Of a stretch of DNA of 14,081 nt, positions 1 through 7,237 are shown one piece after another; the stretch's first letter is position 1; every line of letters starts with the position of its first letter. This DNA is from Planctomycetaceae bacterium (GTDB lineage Bacteria; Planctomycetota; Planctomycetia; Pirellulales; Thermoguttaceae), in the NCBI GenBank assembly GCA_031254675.1, contig JAIRTV010000497.1, positions 1-14,081 of the forward strand. Direction: 5' to 3'. Position numbers and translations under genes: made by a program. The notes beneath the pieces are model-generated. The model searched no databases. It had not been told where the DNA came from and was given only the letters and a program-made list of their open reading frames with translations.

Positions 1-53
1 GTTGATGTTTTCTTGGTGGTGGTATCGGTTGAGATTATTTCTTTGTGCCCCCT

Positions 54-81
54 TTGACGAATGTTCGGGGCGTATTATAAT
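54..81 (+). promoter_or_regulatory. sigma70-like promoter upstream of SRP RNA
   Basis: A -35 box TTGACG (54-59) and a perfect -10 box TATAAT (76-81) are separated by 16 bp. Transcription would start near 88, about 60 nt before the conserved SRP RNA begins. The RNA would therefore need 5' processing, as for 4.5S RNA precursors in other bacteria. The leader holds a 6-bp hairpin (CTTTGC 92-97 with GCAAAG 108-113). GCCCC (47-51) and GGGGC (67-71) form a short inverted repeat around the -35 box. Boxes are seen directly; activity is inferred. Confidence 0.6.
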
Positions 82-150
82 TGAGACCGTTCTTTGCGGA
101 ATAATTGGCAAAGTTCATAGATTGATGCGGTTTGCTTTTTATTTTTATGA

Positions 151-260
151 GGCTTGCCGAAGAGGGACCCGGCGGTGGAAGACCGTGAATCTGGTCAGGT
201 GGGAAACCAAGCAGCCATAAACGTCACCTTTCAGGTGTTCGGGTTTCTCTTCGGCAAGCC
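151..260 (+). ncRNA. ffs: signal recognition particle RNA, small bacterial type (4.5S RNA)
   Basis: This is the RNA scaffold of the signal recognition particle. It binds Ffh and takes part in targeting membrane and secreted proteins to the translocon. The terminal helix is a perfect 14-bp pairing of 151-164 with 247-260. The apical domain carries the hallmark GGTCAGGT ... AAGCAGCC pair (about 193-216) around a GG-GAAA-CC tetraloop stem, aligning position for position with the E. coli 4.5S GGAA loop region. At about 110 nt it is the Alu-less small form. dnaX lies just downstream, a common arrangement in bacteria. The ends are set from the base of the helix, so the mature termini may differ by a few bases. 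Confidence 0.93.
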
Positions 261-266
261 TTTTTT
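247..266 (+). terminator. probable 3' end of SRP RNA (helix plus U run)
   Basis: The 3' arm of the SRP terminal helix is followed directly by six T residues (261-266). This suggests that the RNA's own closing helix and U tract end the transcript. The helix arms are far apart in sequence, so this is not a classical compact terminator. Some readthrough into dnaX is possible, and no separate dnaX promoter is obvious. Confidence 0.4.
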
Positions 267-323
267 GTATATCCCCATTATCCCAATCTCTCAGTAACTC
301 TTAAACGGGAAAGTGTTCGTCCC

Positions 324-2165
324 ATGCAAACATCTCTAGTTGAAACCTCAGCAACATCGGAATTGCCCGAAACTAATTCCGCTCTACCCAATACAATCAA
401 TCCCCAAAACCATGACGATCATTCCGCCGGCTCAGGAAGTTATCAGGTGGTTGCCCGACGTTATCGCCCCAAAACGTTTGAAGAATTAGTTGGGCAAAAA
501 CATATTGCTCACGCTTTATCCAACGCACTAACAACCGGACGAGTCGGTCACGCTTATCTATTTACCGGAGCTCGCGGCGTTGGGAAAACTTCAACCGCTC
601 GAATATTTGCTAAATCGTTAAACTGTGTTAACGGTCCAACCTTGGAACCGTGTGGCGATTGTGATAGTTGCCGTAGCGTCAGCACAGGAGAAGATATTGA
701 TGTTCTCGAAATCGACGGCGCCAGCAATCGTGGAATCGACGAGATTCGGCAACTCCGCCAGAACGCCTCAATCTGTCCAAGCCGCTCGAAATTTAAAATC
801 TATATTATTGACGAAGTTCACATGTTGACGCGGGAAGCATTTAACGCTTTGCTCAAAATTCTTGAAGAACCGCCGGAACATGTTAAATTTATTTTTTGTA
901 CTACAGAGCCATCAAAGATTCCAATTACGATTCTTTCGCGTTGCCAACGATTTGATTTTGCCGGTATCGAGACAACCGCAATTACTCAACGATTGGCGGG
1001 AATTGCGGCGAATGAACATGTTACGGCGGAGGAGGGAGTTTTTCCGATGTTGGCGCGTCGTGCCGCCGGTTCCATGCGTGATGCTCAATCTCTTCTGGAA
1101 CAATTATTATCTTTTGCGCCGGAACATATTTCGCTTGCGGATGTTCACGAAATGCTCGGAACCGCCAACGATCAACTTTTATTTCGTTTACTTGATGCGA
1201 TGCTCCAATGTCAACCGGCGGTTATTTTTTCTGAATTGGAGGCGGCAGCTTCGGAAGGGGTTGATTTTGGGGTGATGGTGGAACAGATGATGGGATTACT
1301 TCGCGATTTGCTTGTGGTGGCTTCGGGCGGCGATGCCATGTTGATGCTTTTTTGTTCCACAACGCAATTTGATCAAGTTAAAACGATTGCCCATGCGTTC
1401 GGTTTGCACCGTATTCTTGCTTCGCTCCAAATTCTTGATCAAACGCACACGAAGATGCGATTCAGTACGCAAGGGCGAGTTTTGACGGAATTGGCATTGG
1501 TTCGGATTGCTCATTTGGATCATTTCCAGATGATCACGGTGTTATTGGATCGGATTCGCGAGGGTCATTTGGTGTTGCCGACTACTCCGGCTCAACCTGT
1601 TTCGGCTTCGGTTGCTGCTCCGGTGGTAAAACCTGTACAACGTGCAATTTCGTCTCCGTCCCAAGTTCCAGCTCAACCTATTCCGGTTACACCTCCAGTT
1701 GCGTCTCAACCTGTTTCTGTTTCCCCGCAACCAACCGACCAAACGCCGTTGCAACGTTTCCATGAAACGTCGGTTGCGCCGAAGATCGAGTTGGACACAA
1801 TGGACGATGAACAAGCGGTTGCGGTTTGGCGTCGTGCGATTGACACAATTCCCGGAATGTTGGCGACTTACGCGGCAAGTTTTAAAACAATTACATTTGA
1901 GAAGCCGAATAGTTTTCTTGTCGTGTTCAATAATCAGATGGCGAAGGAACTTTGCGAACGCGAATCGCCTCGTCTTCAAAATGTGTTATCTCAAACGATT
2001 GGCAAGGCGATTCGTATTCGATTTGAACTCATTGAAGAGAAGCAACCGATTCCTGTTCCTGCTCAGGAAGTCAACCGCAACACATTGTTTAAGGATGTTG
2101 TAGAAAATCCGTTTGTGAAAAAGGTTGGCGAGATTTTCGGCGCCGAACTGTACGACGTACGCTAA
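324..2165 (+). CDS. dnaX: DNA polymerase III clamp-loader subunit DnaX (tau/gamma)
   Basis: This is the AAA+ ATPase of the replicative clamp loader, which loads the sliding clamp and in its tau form links polymerase cores. The 613 residues begin with a variable, Ser/Thr/Asn-rich extension (1-39). The core starts at VARRYRPKTFEELVGQ (about 43-58). Walker A is GARGVGKT (82-89). Zinc ligands are C101, C110, C113 and C116. Walker B is IIDEVH (161-166), sensor 1 is TTEPSKIP (193-200), and the SRC arginine-finger motif is 205-207. A Pro/Val/Gln-rich linker spans about 418-475. The C-terminal polymerase-binding part (about 490-613) ends in a short ENPFVKK...FGAELYDVR tail. The ATG has only a weak purine stretch (307-313) upstream. 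No in-frame A AAA AAG slippery site was found, so a shorter gamma made by frameshifting is not supported. Confidence 0.96.
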   Translation: MQTSLVETSATSELPETNSALPNTINPQNHDDHSAGSGSYQVVARRYRPKTFEELVGQKHIAHALSNALTTGRVGHAYLFTGARGVGKTSTARIFAKSLNCVNGPTLEPCGDCDSCRSVSTGEDIDVLEIDGASNRGIDEIRQLRQNASICPSRSKFKIYIIDEVHMLTREAFNALLKILEEPPEHVKFIFCTTEPSKIPITILSRCQRFDFAGIETTAITQRLAGIAANEHVTAEEGVFPMLARRAAGSMRDAQSLLEQLLSFAPEHISLADVHEMLGTANDQLLFRLLDAMLQCQPAVIFSELEAAASEGVDFGVMVEQMMGLLRDLLVVASGGDAMLMLFCSTTQFDQVKTIAHAFGLHRILASLQILDQTHTKMRFSTQGRVLTELALVRIAHLDHFQMITVLLDRIREGHLVLPTTPAQPVSASVAAPVVKPVQRAISSPSQVPAQPIPVTPPVASQPVSVSPQPTDQTPLQRFHETSVAPKIELDTMDDEQAVAVWRRAIDTIPGMLATYAASFKTITFEKPNSFLVVFNNQMAKELCERESPRLQNVLSQTIGKAIRIRFELIEEKQPIPVPAQEVNRNTLFKDVVENPFVKKVGEIFGAELYDVR

Positions 2166-2272
2166 GAAATAAGAACGGGTAAAGAATGCGAGGTGTGTTG
2201 GTGAGAAGATCATCCTTTTCGACCTCATGGCAACCTTTTTTTGTGTTATTTCATGTTCAAAGAAACTGATTG

Positions 2273-2286
2273 CCGAAATATTACAA
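2273..2286. promoter_or_regulatory. AAATATTACA-type element upstream of the dehydrogenase-kinase gene
   Basis: CCGAAATATTACAA lies 61 nt before the start codon, in the 182-nt gap after dnaX. It matches 12 to 13 of 14 positions of elements found in the gaps of the sugar locus (for example 11120-11133). It could be an operator or part of an AT-rich promoter. No convincing terminator was found after dnaX; only a weak 5-bp GAGGT/ACCTC pairing precedes a T run at about 2236-2242. Confidence 0.3.
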
Positions 2287-2347
2287 TTTTCCAAGTTTTT
2301 ACTTTTGCGGTAAATCCTGATTTTTCAGGTTTCCAAATAAAATATTG

Positions 2348-4591
2348 ATGTCCAATCTTGTTGTCTGTTTTAAGGAAACTCCGGTTGAACAACCGTTAAT
2401 TGATCGAATTCATGCGGCTTGGTCGGAAGTGAATATCATTAATGTAGGTCAAAAAGATATTGCTTCTGCACTTTTGGAGGCGGATTATTTTTGTGGTCAT
2501 GCTAAAGTTCCTGTTGATTGGGATGTTCTCGTTCGGCAAAATCGGATTCGTTGGATTCAATCGTCGGCGGCGGGGATGGATTGGCTTTTGGTTCCTTCGG
2601 TTATCAAATCAGACATTGCTATCACCACCGCTTCCGGTGTTCTTGCCGATCAAGTTGCCGAGCATACACTTTCCCTCATTCTCGCCTGGATGCGGAACAT
2701 CTCCACCTTTCAGCGAGAACAGCACGACCCAACCACACCGGATTATCGGAAATTTATTCGGCGTTCCACCCATGATCTAACCGGTTTGACGGTTGGAATT
2801 GTTGGTTTTGGCGGAGTTGGTCGGCGTTTGTCGGAAGTGTTGGCGCCGTTCCAAACTCGTATTTTGGCAATCGACCTCTATCCCACCGAAAAACCAAATC
2901 ACATCGCCGAACTTTGGTCAACCGATAAATTAGACCAACTACTCAGCGAATCGAATGTTGTTGTGCTTTGTCTTCCCCTCAACGCTCAAACACGAGAATT
3001 ATTTAACGCAAAACGTTTTCAATCATTCCGAAAGGATGCTCTTTTTGTTAATGTTGCACGCGGGCAACTTGTTGTGATGCACGATTTGGTTGAGGTGTTG
3101 CAACAAGGGTTGATTGCCGGAGCGGTCATGGATGTTACGTCGCCGGAACCATTACCGCCTGACCATCCGCTTTGGAACTTTTACCCGAATGTCTTGATCA
3201 CACCGCATGTCGGAGGGCAATCTCATCGACGATTCGAAGATGTCGTCGATATTTTTACCGCCAACATTTCACGTTGGCAACGACAATTACCATTGATCAA
3301 TTTTCTGACACCGAAAGGAAAAGAACTTGGTTTTCCGATTCGTTGTTCGGATTATCCGCTTTGGATTGATGTTAAGAAGCAGTATTGTGAGCAAGGACAT
3401 TCTACGGAGACATTCGTGGCGGTTGAGAAACATGATGCACCTCGACATGAAATCGACCTGAAACACCACGAAGTATTGGTGGATTCCACCACCGAAATAT
3501 TTGAAAATTCGGTAACACGTTCTTTTGCCAACACAATCTCAGACGAATGTGCGGAAATACTTCGCGAAAAATATTACAATTTATTGGATCAACAGAAAGT
3601 TCATTGGGATGAAGATATTCGTTTTAAGGAAATGTTGGGTCAAGGCGGTCAAGGAGTTGTGTTTCTTAGCGAACAACGTGGAACGGATGGTTTTGTGCTT
3701 CCGATTGCCATCAAGGTTTTTTCGCCGGAACGTTTTCCGAACGATGTGCTTTACGAAGACGAGATGCGTAATATGGCGTTGATCACGGCTAAAGTGGCAA
3801 AAATTCAACACGATCATCTTCTTTCTGTTTACAATTGGCGTTCGACGAATCGAATACGTTTTATGTCAATGGAGTGGGTGGATGGTTTTGACTTGAGCCA
3901 ACTTTTGCGTCAAGAGATGCTTGATCATCTTCAGAAGACGGTTTCTTCGGGTCGTTGGAAATACTTGAACAATGTCGTCGTAACAACCGGCGTGATGCAT
4001 CCGCGTTTAATGCCTGGAGTGGCGATTCCGATTATTCGTGATTGTCTTGGAGCGTTGGGGGCGTTGCATCGGGAGGGGATTGTTCATGGTGATGTGAAAC
4101 CGTCGAATATCATGCTAAAACGAACCGGAAACGCCAAACTTGTTGATATTGGTTCGGCGTTTGAAATTCGAAATCGTCCGCCCACACGTCCTTACACGTT
4201 GGCGTACGCGGCTCCTGAAGTTTTGGAAGGCAAGGAAATTACACCGCGAAGTGATATTGCGAGTCTTGGTTATGTGTTGATTGAGATGCTTTCCGGACGG
4301 CGACTTTTTGGAATGCATTCCGATTTGAAAGGGCTTGACGGGCGACTTTTGCTCGCCAGCCAACTTCATAAAATTCTTCCGCCGGCGGTTGCTTCGAGTG
4401 AATTGTTGATGGATTTTTGCAAAAGCCTTATCGCGCCGGATCCTAACAAGCGTTTTGAGAATGCGGAAGCGGCGGAGTTATTCAAAAACGGAGCGGCGGA
4501 TTTCCAACGGCAATTAGTGAAGGGCAATCTTTCCTGCGAACCCGAACCCGAAATCCGCAATTGGCTCAATGATCTCAACGAATATTCCTAG
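2348..4591 (+). CDS. D-2-hydroxyacid dehydrogenase fused to a Ser/Thr protein kinase
   Basis: Two complete enzymes share one 747-residue frame. Residues 1-325 form a D-isomer-specific 2-hydroxyacid dehydrogenase. The NAD(H)-binding glycine motif is GFGGVG (153-158) with an acidic residue at D176. The catalytic Arg, Glu and His are R238 (NVARG), E267 (SPEPLP) and H287 (TPHVGG). A linker of about 95 residues follows. The kinase domain (about 423-715) has a glycine loop GQGGQG (431-436), AIK lysine K456, catalytic HGDVKPSN (580-587) in place of HRD, DIG (600-602) in place of DFG, and APE (622-624). The key Lys, Asp, Asn and Asp residues are kept, so it may be active. There is no signal peptide or membrane segment, so it is predicted to be cytoplasmic. 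ATG 2348 is preferred over TTG 2345; neither has a Shine-Dalgarno site. The reading frame is open throughout, so the fusion is not an annotation artefact. Substrate and physiological role are unknown. Confidence 0.9.
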   Translation: MSNLVVCFKETPVEQPLIDRIHAAWSEVNIINVGQKDIASALLEADYFCGHAKVPVDWDVLVRQNRIRWIQSSAAGMDWLLVPSVIKSDIAITTASGVLADQVAEHTLSLILAWMRNISTFQREQHDPTTPDYRKFIRRSTHDLTGLTVGIVGFGGVGRRLSEVLAPFQTRILAIDLYPTEKPNHIAELWSTDKLDQLLSESNVVVLCLPLNAQTRELFNAKRFQSFRKDALFVNVARGQLVVMHDLVEVLQQGLIAGAVMDVTSPEPLPPDHPLWNFYPNVLITPHVGGQSHRRFEDVVDIFTANISRWQRQLPLINFLTPKGKELGFPIRCSDYPLWIDVKKQYCEQGHSTETFVAVEKHDAPRHEIDLKHHEVLVDSTTEIFENSVTRSFANTISDECAEILREKYYNLLDQQKVHWDEDIRFKEMLGQGGQGVVFLSEQRGTDGFVLPIAIKVFSPERFPNDVLYEDEMRNMALITAKVAKIQHDHLLSVYNWRSTNRIRFMSMEWVDGFDLSQLLRQEMLDHLQKTVSSGRWKYLNNVVVTTGVMHPRLMPGVAIPIIRDCLGALGALHREGIVHGDVKPSNIMLKRTGNAKLVDIGSAFEIRNRPPTRPYTLAYAAPEVLEGKEITPRSDIASLGYVLIEMLSGRRLFGMHSDLKGLDGRLLLASQLHKILPPAVASSELLMDFCKSLIAPDPNKRFENAEAAELFKNGAADFQRQLVKGNLSCEPEPEIRNWLNDLNEYS

Positions 4592-4650
4592 AGTGCGTTG
4601 ACACACCCTAGTTTACGGGCAGTTTTATCTGACCGCAACGACGATCTTAT

Positions 4651-4672
4651 TTGACGCTTGGGTTGGCGTCAA
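4651..4672. repeat. short inverted repeat (hairpin) after the kinase gene
   Basis: TTGACGC (4651-4657) and GCGTCAA (4666-4672) are perfect inverted copies around an 8-nt loop. They extend by one wobble and one A-T pair. It could act as a 3' stabilising or termination hairpin for the kinase mRNA, but no T tract follows. Confidence 0.4.
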
Positions 4673-4814
4673 GTGATTGATATCCGTGTTTTTCAAGGTA
4701 GAAAAGTGCGTGTGGAATTTGCCGATGCCGTTGCGAAAAATCCGTCGGCGTGGTTGTTTCGGATTGAGGCGAAAAATGTTGCTACGATTTATTGGCAAAC
4801 GCGCTCATTTTGCG

Positions 4815-4895
4815 TTGGTCGAGTGCAAGCGGAATTGGCGTGCCAAATGACATTTAAAACACTTACGCGCGCCAATTCCGCTTGCACTCGACCAA
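4815..4895. repeat. long perfect inverted repeat, 26-bp arms
   Basis: The arms 4815-4840 and 4870-4895 are exact reverse complements over 26 bp (TTGGTCGAG... with ...CTCGACCAA). Pairing continues inward by a wobble and two G-C pairs, leaving a loop of about 23 nt. The arms are richer in G+C than the loop. The structure starts 12 nt beyond the stop codon of the - strand orphan gene and lies between convergent genes. It could be a bidirectional terminator or RNA-stabilising hairpin, or a small palindromic mobile element. It lacks the U tract of a standard intrinsic terminator on both strands. Confidence 0.85.
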
Positions 4896-4907
4896 TCAGG
4901 CTAATCT

Positions 4908-5273
4908 TTAATAAACGCGCATTCCGGGTATGTTCGGTTGATTCACTAATTGTTTATACTCTTCAGGTAAGATATATTCTTGTTTAATTCCTTTTTCTTG
5001 AGCAAACAAATACCCTAATCGACCTGCTTTTGACCATGCCATCGGAAAATGTTCACGAATTGATATAGTCCTATCATTTTGATATACAAATACTTCAAAT
5101 TCTGCAACAAGACCTTCATCACCTTCTATTGTATATTCAGGTAATGGATTTGGTAAATTGGGAAACGATTCTTCTGGTCCATAATCACGTTCAATATCAT
5201 CCCAATAATCATCGTAATAGATTATTGCTTCGGCTTGCTCACGAATCAATTTTATAACTGGTATTCGTTTCAT
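4908..5273 (-). CDS. hypothetical protein, 121 aa, orphan
   Basis: I do not recognise this protein. It is a small, acidic, soluble protein with no cysteine, no signal peptide and no membrane segment. It is rich in aromatic residues, especially in the acidic region around YYDDYWDDIERDYGPEE (19-35). The start is supported by a Shine-Dalgarno sequence AAAGAGGT (5283-5290) 9 nt before the ATG. The coding DNA is visibly more AT-rich than the neighbouring genes. Long inverted repeats lie on both sides (4815-4895 and 5295-5393). This suggests an accessory gene, possibly acquired. Its small size and acidic character would fit an immunity-type or antitoxin-type protein, but no toxin is nearby and this is speculation. 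It lies downstream of the double-SIS gene on the same strand, 152 nt away, and probably is not part of that pathway. Confidence 0.7.
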   Translation of the reverse strand: MKRIPVIKLIREQAEAIIYYDDYWDDIERDYGPEESFPNLPNPLPEYTIEGDEGLVAEFEVFVYQNDRTISIREHFPMAWSKAGRLGYLFAQEKGIKQEYILPEEYKQLVNQPNIPGMRVY

Positions 5274-5282
5274 TTTGTACTT

Positions 5283-5290
5283 ACCTCTTT
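5283..5290 (-). promoter_or_regulatory. ribosome binding site of the 121-aa gene
   Basis: AAAGAGGT on the - strand lies 9 nt before ATG 5273. It is one of the few clear Shine-Dalgarno sites in the window and is the main support that this orphan frame is translated. Confidence 0.6.
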
Positions 5291-5294
5291 AAGT

Positions 5295-5393
5295 GGGAAC
5301 TTCTAAAAACCTTGTTTCTCAAATATCGCGTCCTTAAAAATAAAGACTTGAGAATAGTTTTCGGGTAAAAAAATTAGGTTTCTAGAAGTTCCC
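5295..5393. repeat. 99-bp imperfect palindrome with nested inverted repeats
   Basis: The outer arms 5295-5312 (GGGAACTTCTAAAAACCT) and 5376-5393 (AGGTTTCTAGAAGTTCCC) pair over 18 bp with one mismatch. Inside, TTCTCAA (5316-5322) and TTGAGAA (5348-5354) form a second 7-bp stem at matching positions, so the whole unit can fold as one branched or extended hairpin. It fills most of the gap between the end of the double-SIS gene and the start of the orphan gene. It may be a MITE-like element, or a structure that ends or processes the upstream operon mRNA. Confidence 0.75.
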
Positions 5394-5425
5394 TGTTTCC
5401 ATTTTTAGTTTATTAACACGGATAG

Positions 5426-7237
5426 TTACATAAATATATTCTCTTTTTTGATTTGTTCAATGGTGTAGGCAACAGGTGAAACAGTTTTTCGGCGTTCTTC
5501 TGACCAAAAATTTATTTCATGTAACGTTTTGAAAACTGCCAGACAAGAAACCTCATAACCGCAACCCGTCAATTCCGCTACCAACCGAATACTACGGTCA
5601 ATCAATTTTTTATTTGTTGCCTCAACATGAGCCATCCAATTACTGTTCAAACGACCAAGTTTACCCATTGTTGCTGTTGAGATATTATTCAGAACAAGTT
5701 TTGCCGCTAAATGCGCAAAAAGTTCAAGCGGACTTTCCGGCAAATCAACTTCAATAAAAAAAACGTTACCGTTCCATTCGGTCGTAACAGAATCGGGACA
5801 ATGAGAACCAATCACAAAAGCTGTCCGTTTTTCGAAACACATTCCAATGTTACGAAATTCCTGAAACCATTGATCTGTTCCGGCAAGATGTGCGATTTCG
5901 TTTTGACCGACCAAAAAAGCAACAGCGGTATTGGGTGAAACCGCAAACCGTGAAGAATCTTTTTCGTTGCCGATTTTATAAGTATATAAAGTATCAATAT
6001 CAATTTTCGGCGGATGCGCAATGATTTTTTCTGCAACATTCATATTTTGGTAATCGTCCGATGTCCACGCAAGGCAACACGGCACACGTCCCAACAAATG
6101 TTTCCACGCTTCCGGTGTTGTTTTTAGCGGGTTTTTGACAAAAGCCCACGACGGCGGTGCGGATGTTTCAAGCGTTGAACGAAAAGGCGGAATCTTGAAT
6201 GTTGGTGAGCGTTCTGTTGTGTCCGTGAAAATATCAATCGAATATTCGTCCGGAAAATAAGTTACCAAACCATGAGCATGATAAATAGAATATTCGAAAT
6301 CGGTCATTCCGGCAAGTGTTTCAAGATTGTTCTGTTGCCGCAGTTGACGGAGCAAACGCTTGAATCGTTCCAAGCCTTCGTGTGGTGTTTGCGAAAGACC
6401 GTCTATTTTTTGTACGATAGAAGACGGAAGCGTTTTTTGGAGATGTTCGGCAAGAGCGGATTCAAAAGCAAGTCCGGCAATCAACATTTCGATTGTTGTT
6501 GCTTGCATTCGTGTTGAACCGGCAACCGCCATAGCTCCGGTCGCAAGATTGACCACATTGACACGGGAATCCTCAATCACAACACGAGAACGTTCGATTT
6601 GCCGAACAAGAAGATCAGACGGATTATTGAACAAAAAATGTGTTCGGAGACCGAGTTCCAGCGCAGCGTGAATCGTTCCAATCACCGAAGATGTTTCACC
6701 ACCTTCACTAATCGCAATAAGACAATCACCCGCTTTAATACCGGCATCAAATAATTGGCGTTTTCCGAACACAATATAATCTTCAAAAGATTCAACAGAA
6801 CGAATCAACGCAAAATCGCCGCCGGTCATTACCGAAAATGTCTGTTCTGAAAGTGTTTCAAAATATTTCCGTAGTTCGGGAAAACGTTCTGAATTTTTAG
6901 CACAAAATCTCCGATGAGCGGCGTCCAAAAGAATTGCAAGACGCCCTGTTGCGCCGCAACCACTGAAAAATAAGCGATTACCCGATTCAAGCGTTGATAA
7001 AATATCGTTGCGTAAATTTTGAAACGGAATTGATTCGAGTGTTTTTTCCGCAACCGGCGGAAGATCATCGTCAACAGAAAGAAGCATGAGCAAACCGGCA
7101 ACTGTATTTTCAGCAAGTTTGTCGGAAAGTCCGCGAGTTTTCGGATGCGATTGTTCGGTCAACATCATGCCAAGATGAAACTGTGTTTCATGCAACAAAA
7201 AATGTTCCGCATCTTGTTGATAGGGTAATTGAGTCAT
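5426..7237 (-). CDS. double-SIS sugar-phosphate protein of the MurQ/GKRP family
   Basis: This 603-residue protein has twice the length of the MurNAc-6-phosphate etherase MurQ (about 300) and is close to animal glucokinase regulatory protein. The first SIS half holds TEQ (27-29), the sugar-phosphate loop SGCGATGRLA (92-101), SEGGETSS (177-184) and GSTRMQA (240-246), which match MurQ GAGTSGRLG, ASGRTPYV and GSSRMKA. The C-terminal part has TMGKLGRLNSNWMAHVEATN (523-542), which resembles the end of MurQ. Of the two MurQ catalytic glutamates, E149 (SVE) corresponds to E. coli E114, but the E83 position is H108 (LDAAH). Lyase activity is therefore doubtful; a sugar-phosphate sensor or altered enzyme is as likely. 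The ATG overlaps the transporter stop (ATGA), with Shine-Dalgarno AAAGGAG (7247-7253) inside the transporter gene, so the two are probably coupled. Cytoplasmic. Confidence 0.88.
   Translation of the reverse strand: MTQLPYQQDAEHFLLHETQFHLGMMLTEQSHPKTRGLSDKLAENTVAGLLMLLSVDDDLPPVAEKTLESIPFQNLRNDILSTLESGNRLFFSGCGATGRLAILLDAAHRRFCAKNSERFPELRKYFETLSEQTFSVMTGGDFALIRSVESFEDYIVFGKRQLFDAGIKAGDCLIAISEGGETSSVIGTIHAALELGLRTHFLFNNPSDLLVRQIERSRVVIEDSRVNVVNLATGAMAVAGSTRMQATTIEMLIAGLAFESALAEHLQKTLPSSIVQKIDGLSQTPHEGLERFKRLLRQLRQQNNLETLAGMTDFEYSIYHAHGLVTYFPDEYSIDIFTDTTERSPTFKIPPFRSTLETSAPPSWAFVKNPLKTTPEAWKHLLGRVPCCLAWTSDDYQNMNVAEKIIAHPPKIDIDTLYTYKIGNEKDSSRFAVSPNTAVAFLVGQNEIAHLAGTDQWFQEFRNIGMCFEKRTAFVIGSHCPDSVTTEWNGNVFFIEVDLPESPLELFAHLAAKLVLNNISTATMGKLGRLNSNWMAHVEATNKKLIDRSIRLVAELTGCGYEVSCLAVFKTLHEINFWSEERRKTVSPVAYTIEQIKKENIFM

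Larger units (their letters stand above)
4592..4907. other. 316-bp convergent intergenic region with inverted repeats and possible coding remnant
   Basis: This stretch lies between the ends of two convergent genes. It contains a short hairpin (4651-4672) and a long one (4815-4895), described separately. From about 4658 to 4810 the + strand is open, with codons like those of nearby genes, and would encode roughly 50 residues (GWRQVIDIRVFQGRKVRVEF onward) in the same frame as the kinase gene. Reading on from there runs into the long inverted repeat, so this looks like a decayed or cut-off gene end rather than a functional gene. I do not recognise it. The 8-mer AAACGCGC occurs at 4797-4804 and 4913-4920, on either side of the long hairpin. 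Confidence 0.35.

Noticed and set aside
2..220. 72-codon open frame at the left edge
   Set aside because: It runs through the promoter and half of the SRP RNA and has no gene-like composition.
1542..1979. Arg/Asn-rich - strand open frame
   Set aside because: It mirrors the Pro/Gln-rich linker of dnaX in another frame; composition is an artefact.
2117..2123. G AAA AAG heptamer as a programmed frameshift site in dnaX
   Set aside because: It lies about 14 codons from the natural stop and would not yield a gamma-like product; no A AAA AAG site was found earlier in the gene.
2345..2347. TTG as start of the fusion gene
   Set aside because: An ATG follows at once and no ribosome binding site favours the TTG.
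4797..4920. AAACGCGC pair as target-site duplication of a transposon
   Set aside because: The 8-mers do not abut the inverted repeat arms (10 and 17 nt away) and one belongs to the last codons of the orphan gene; chance is likely.
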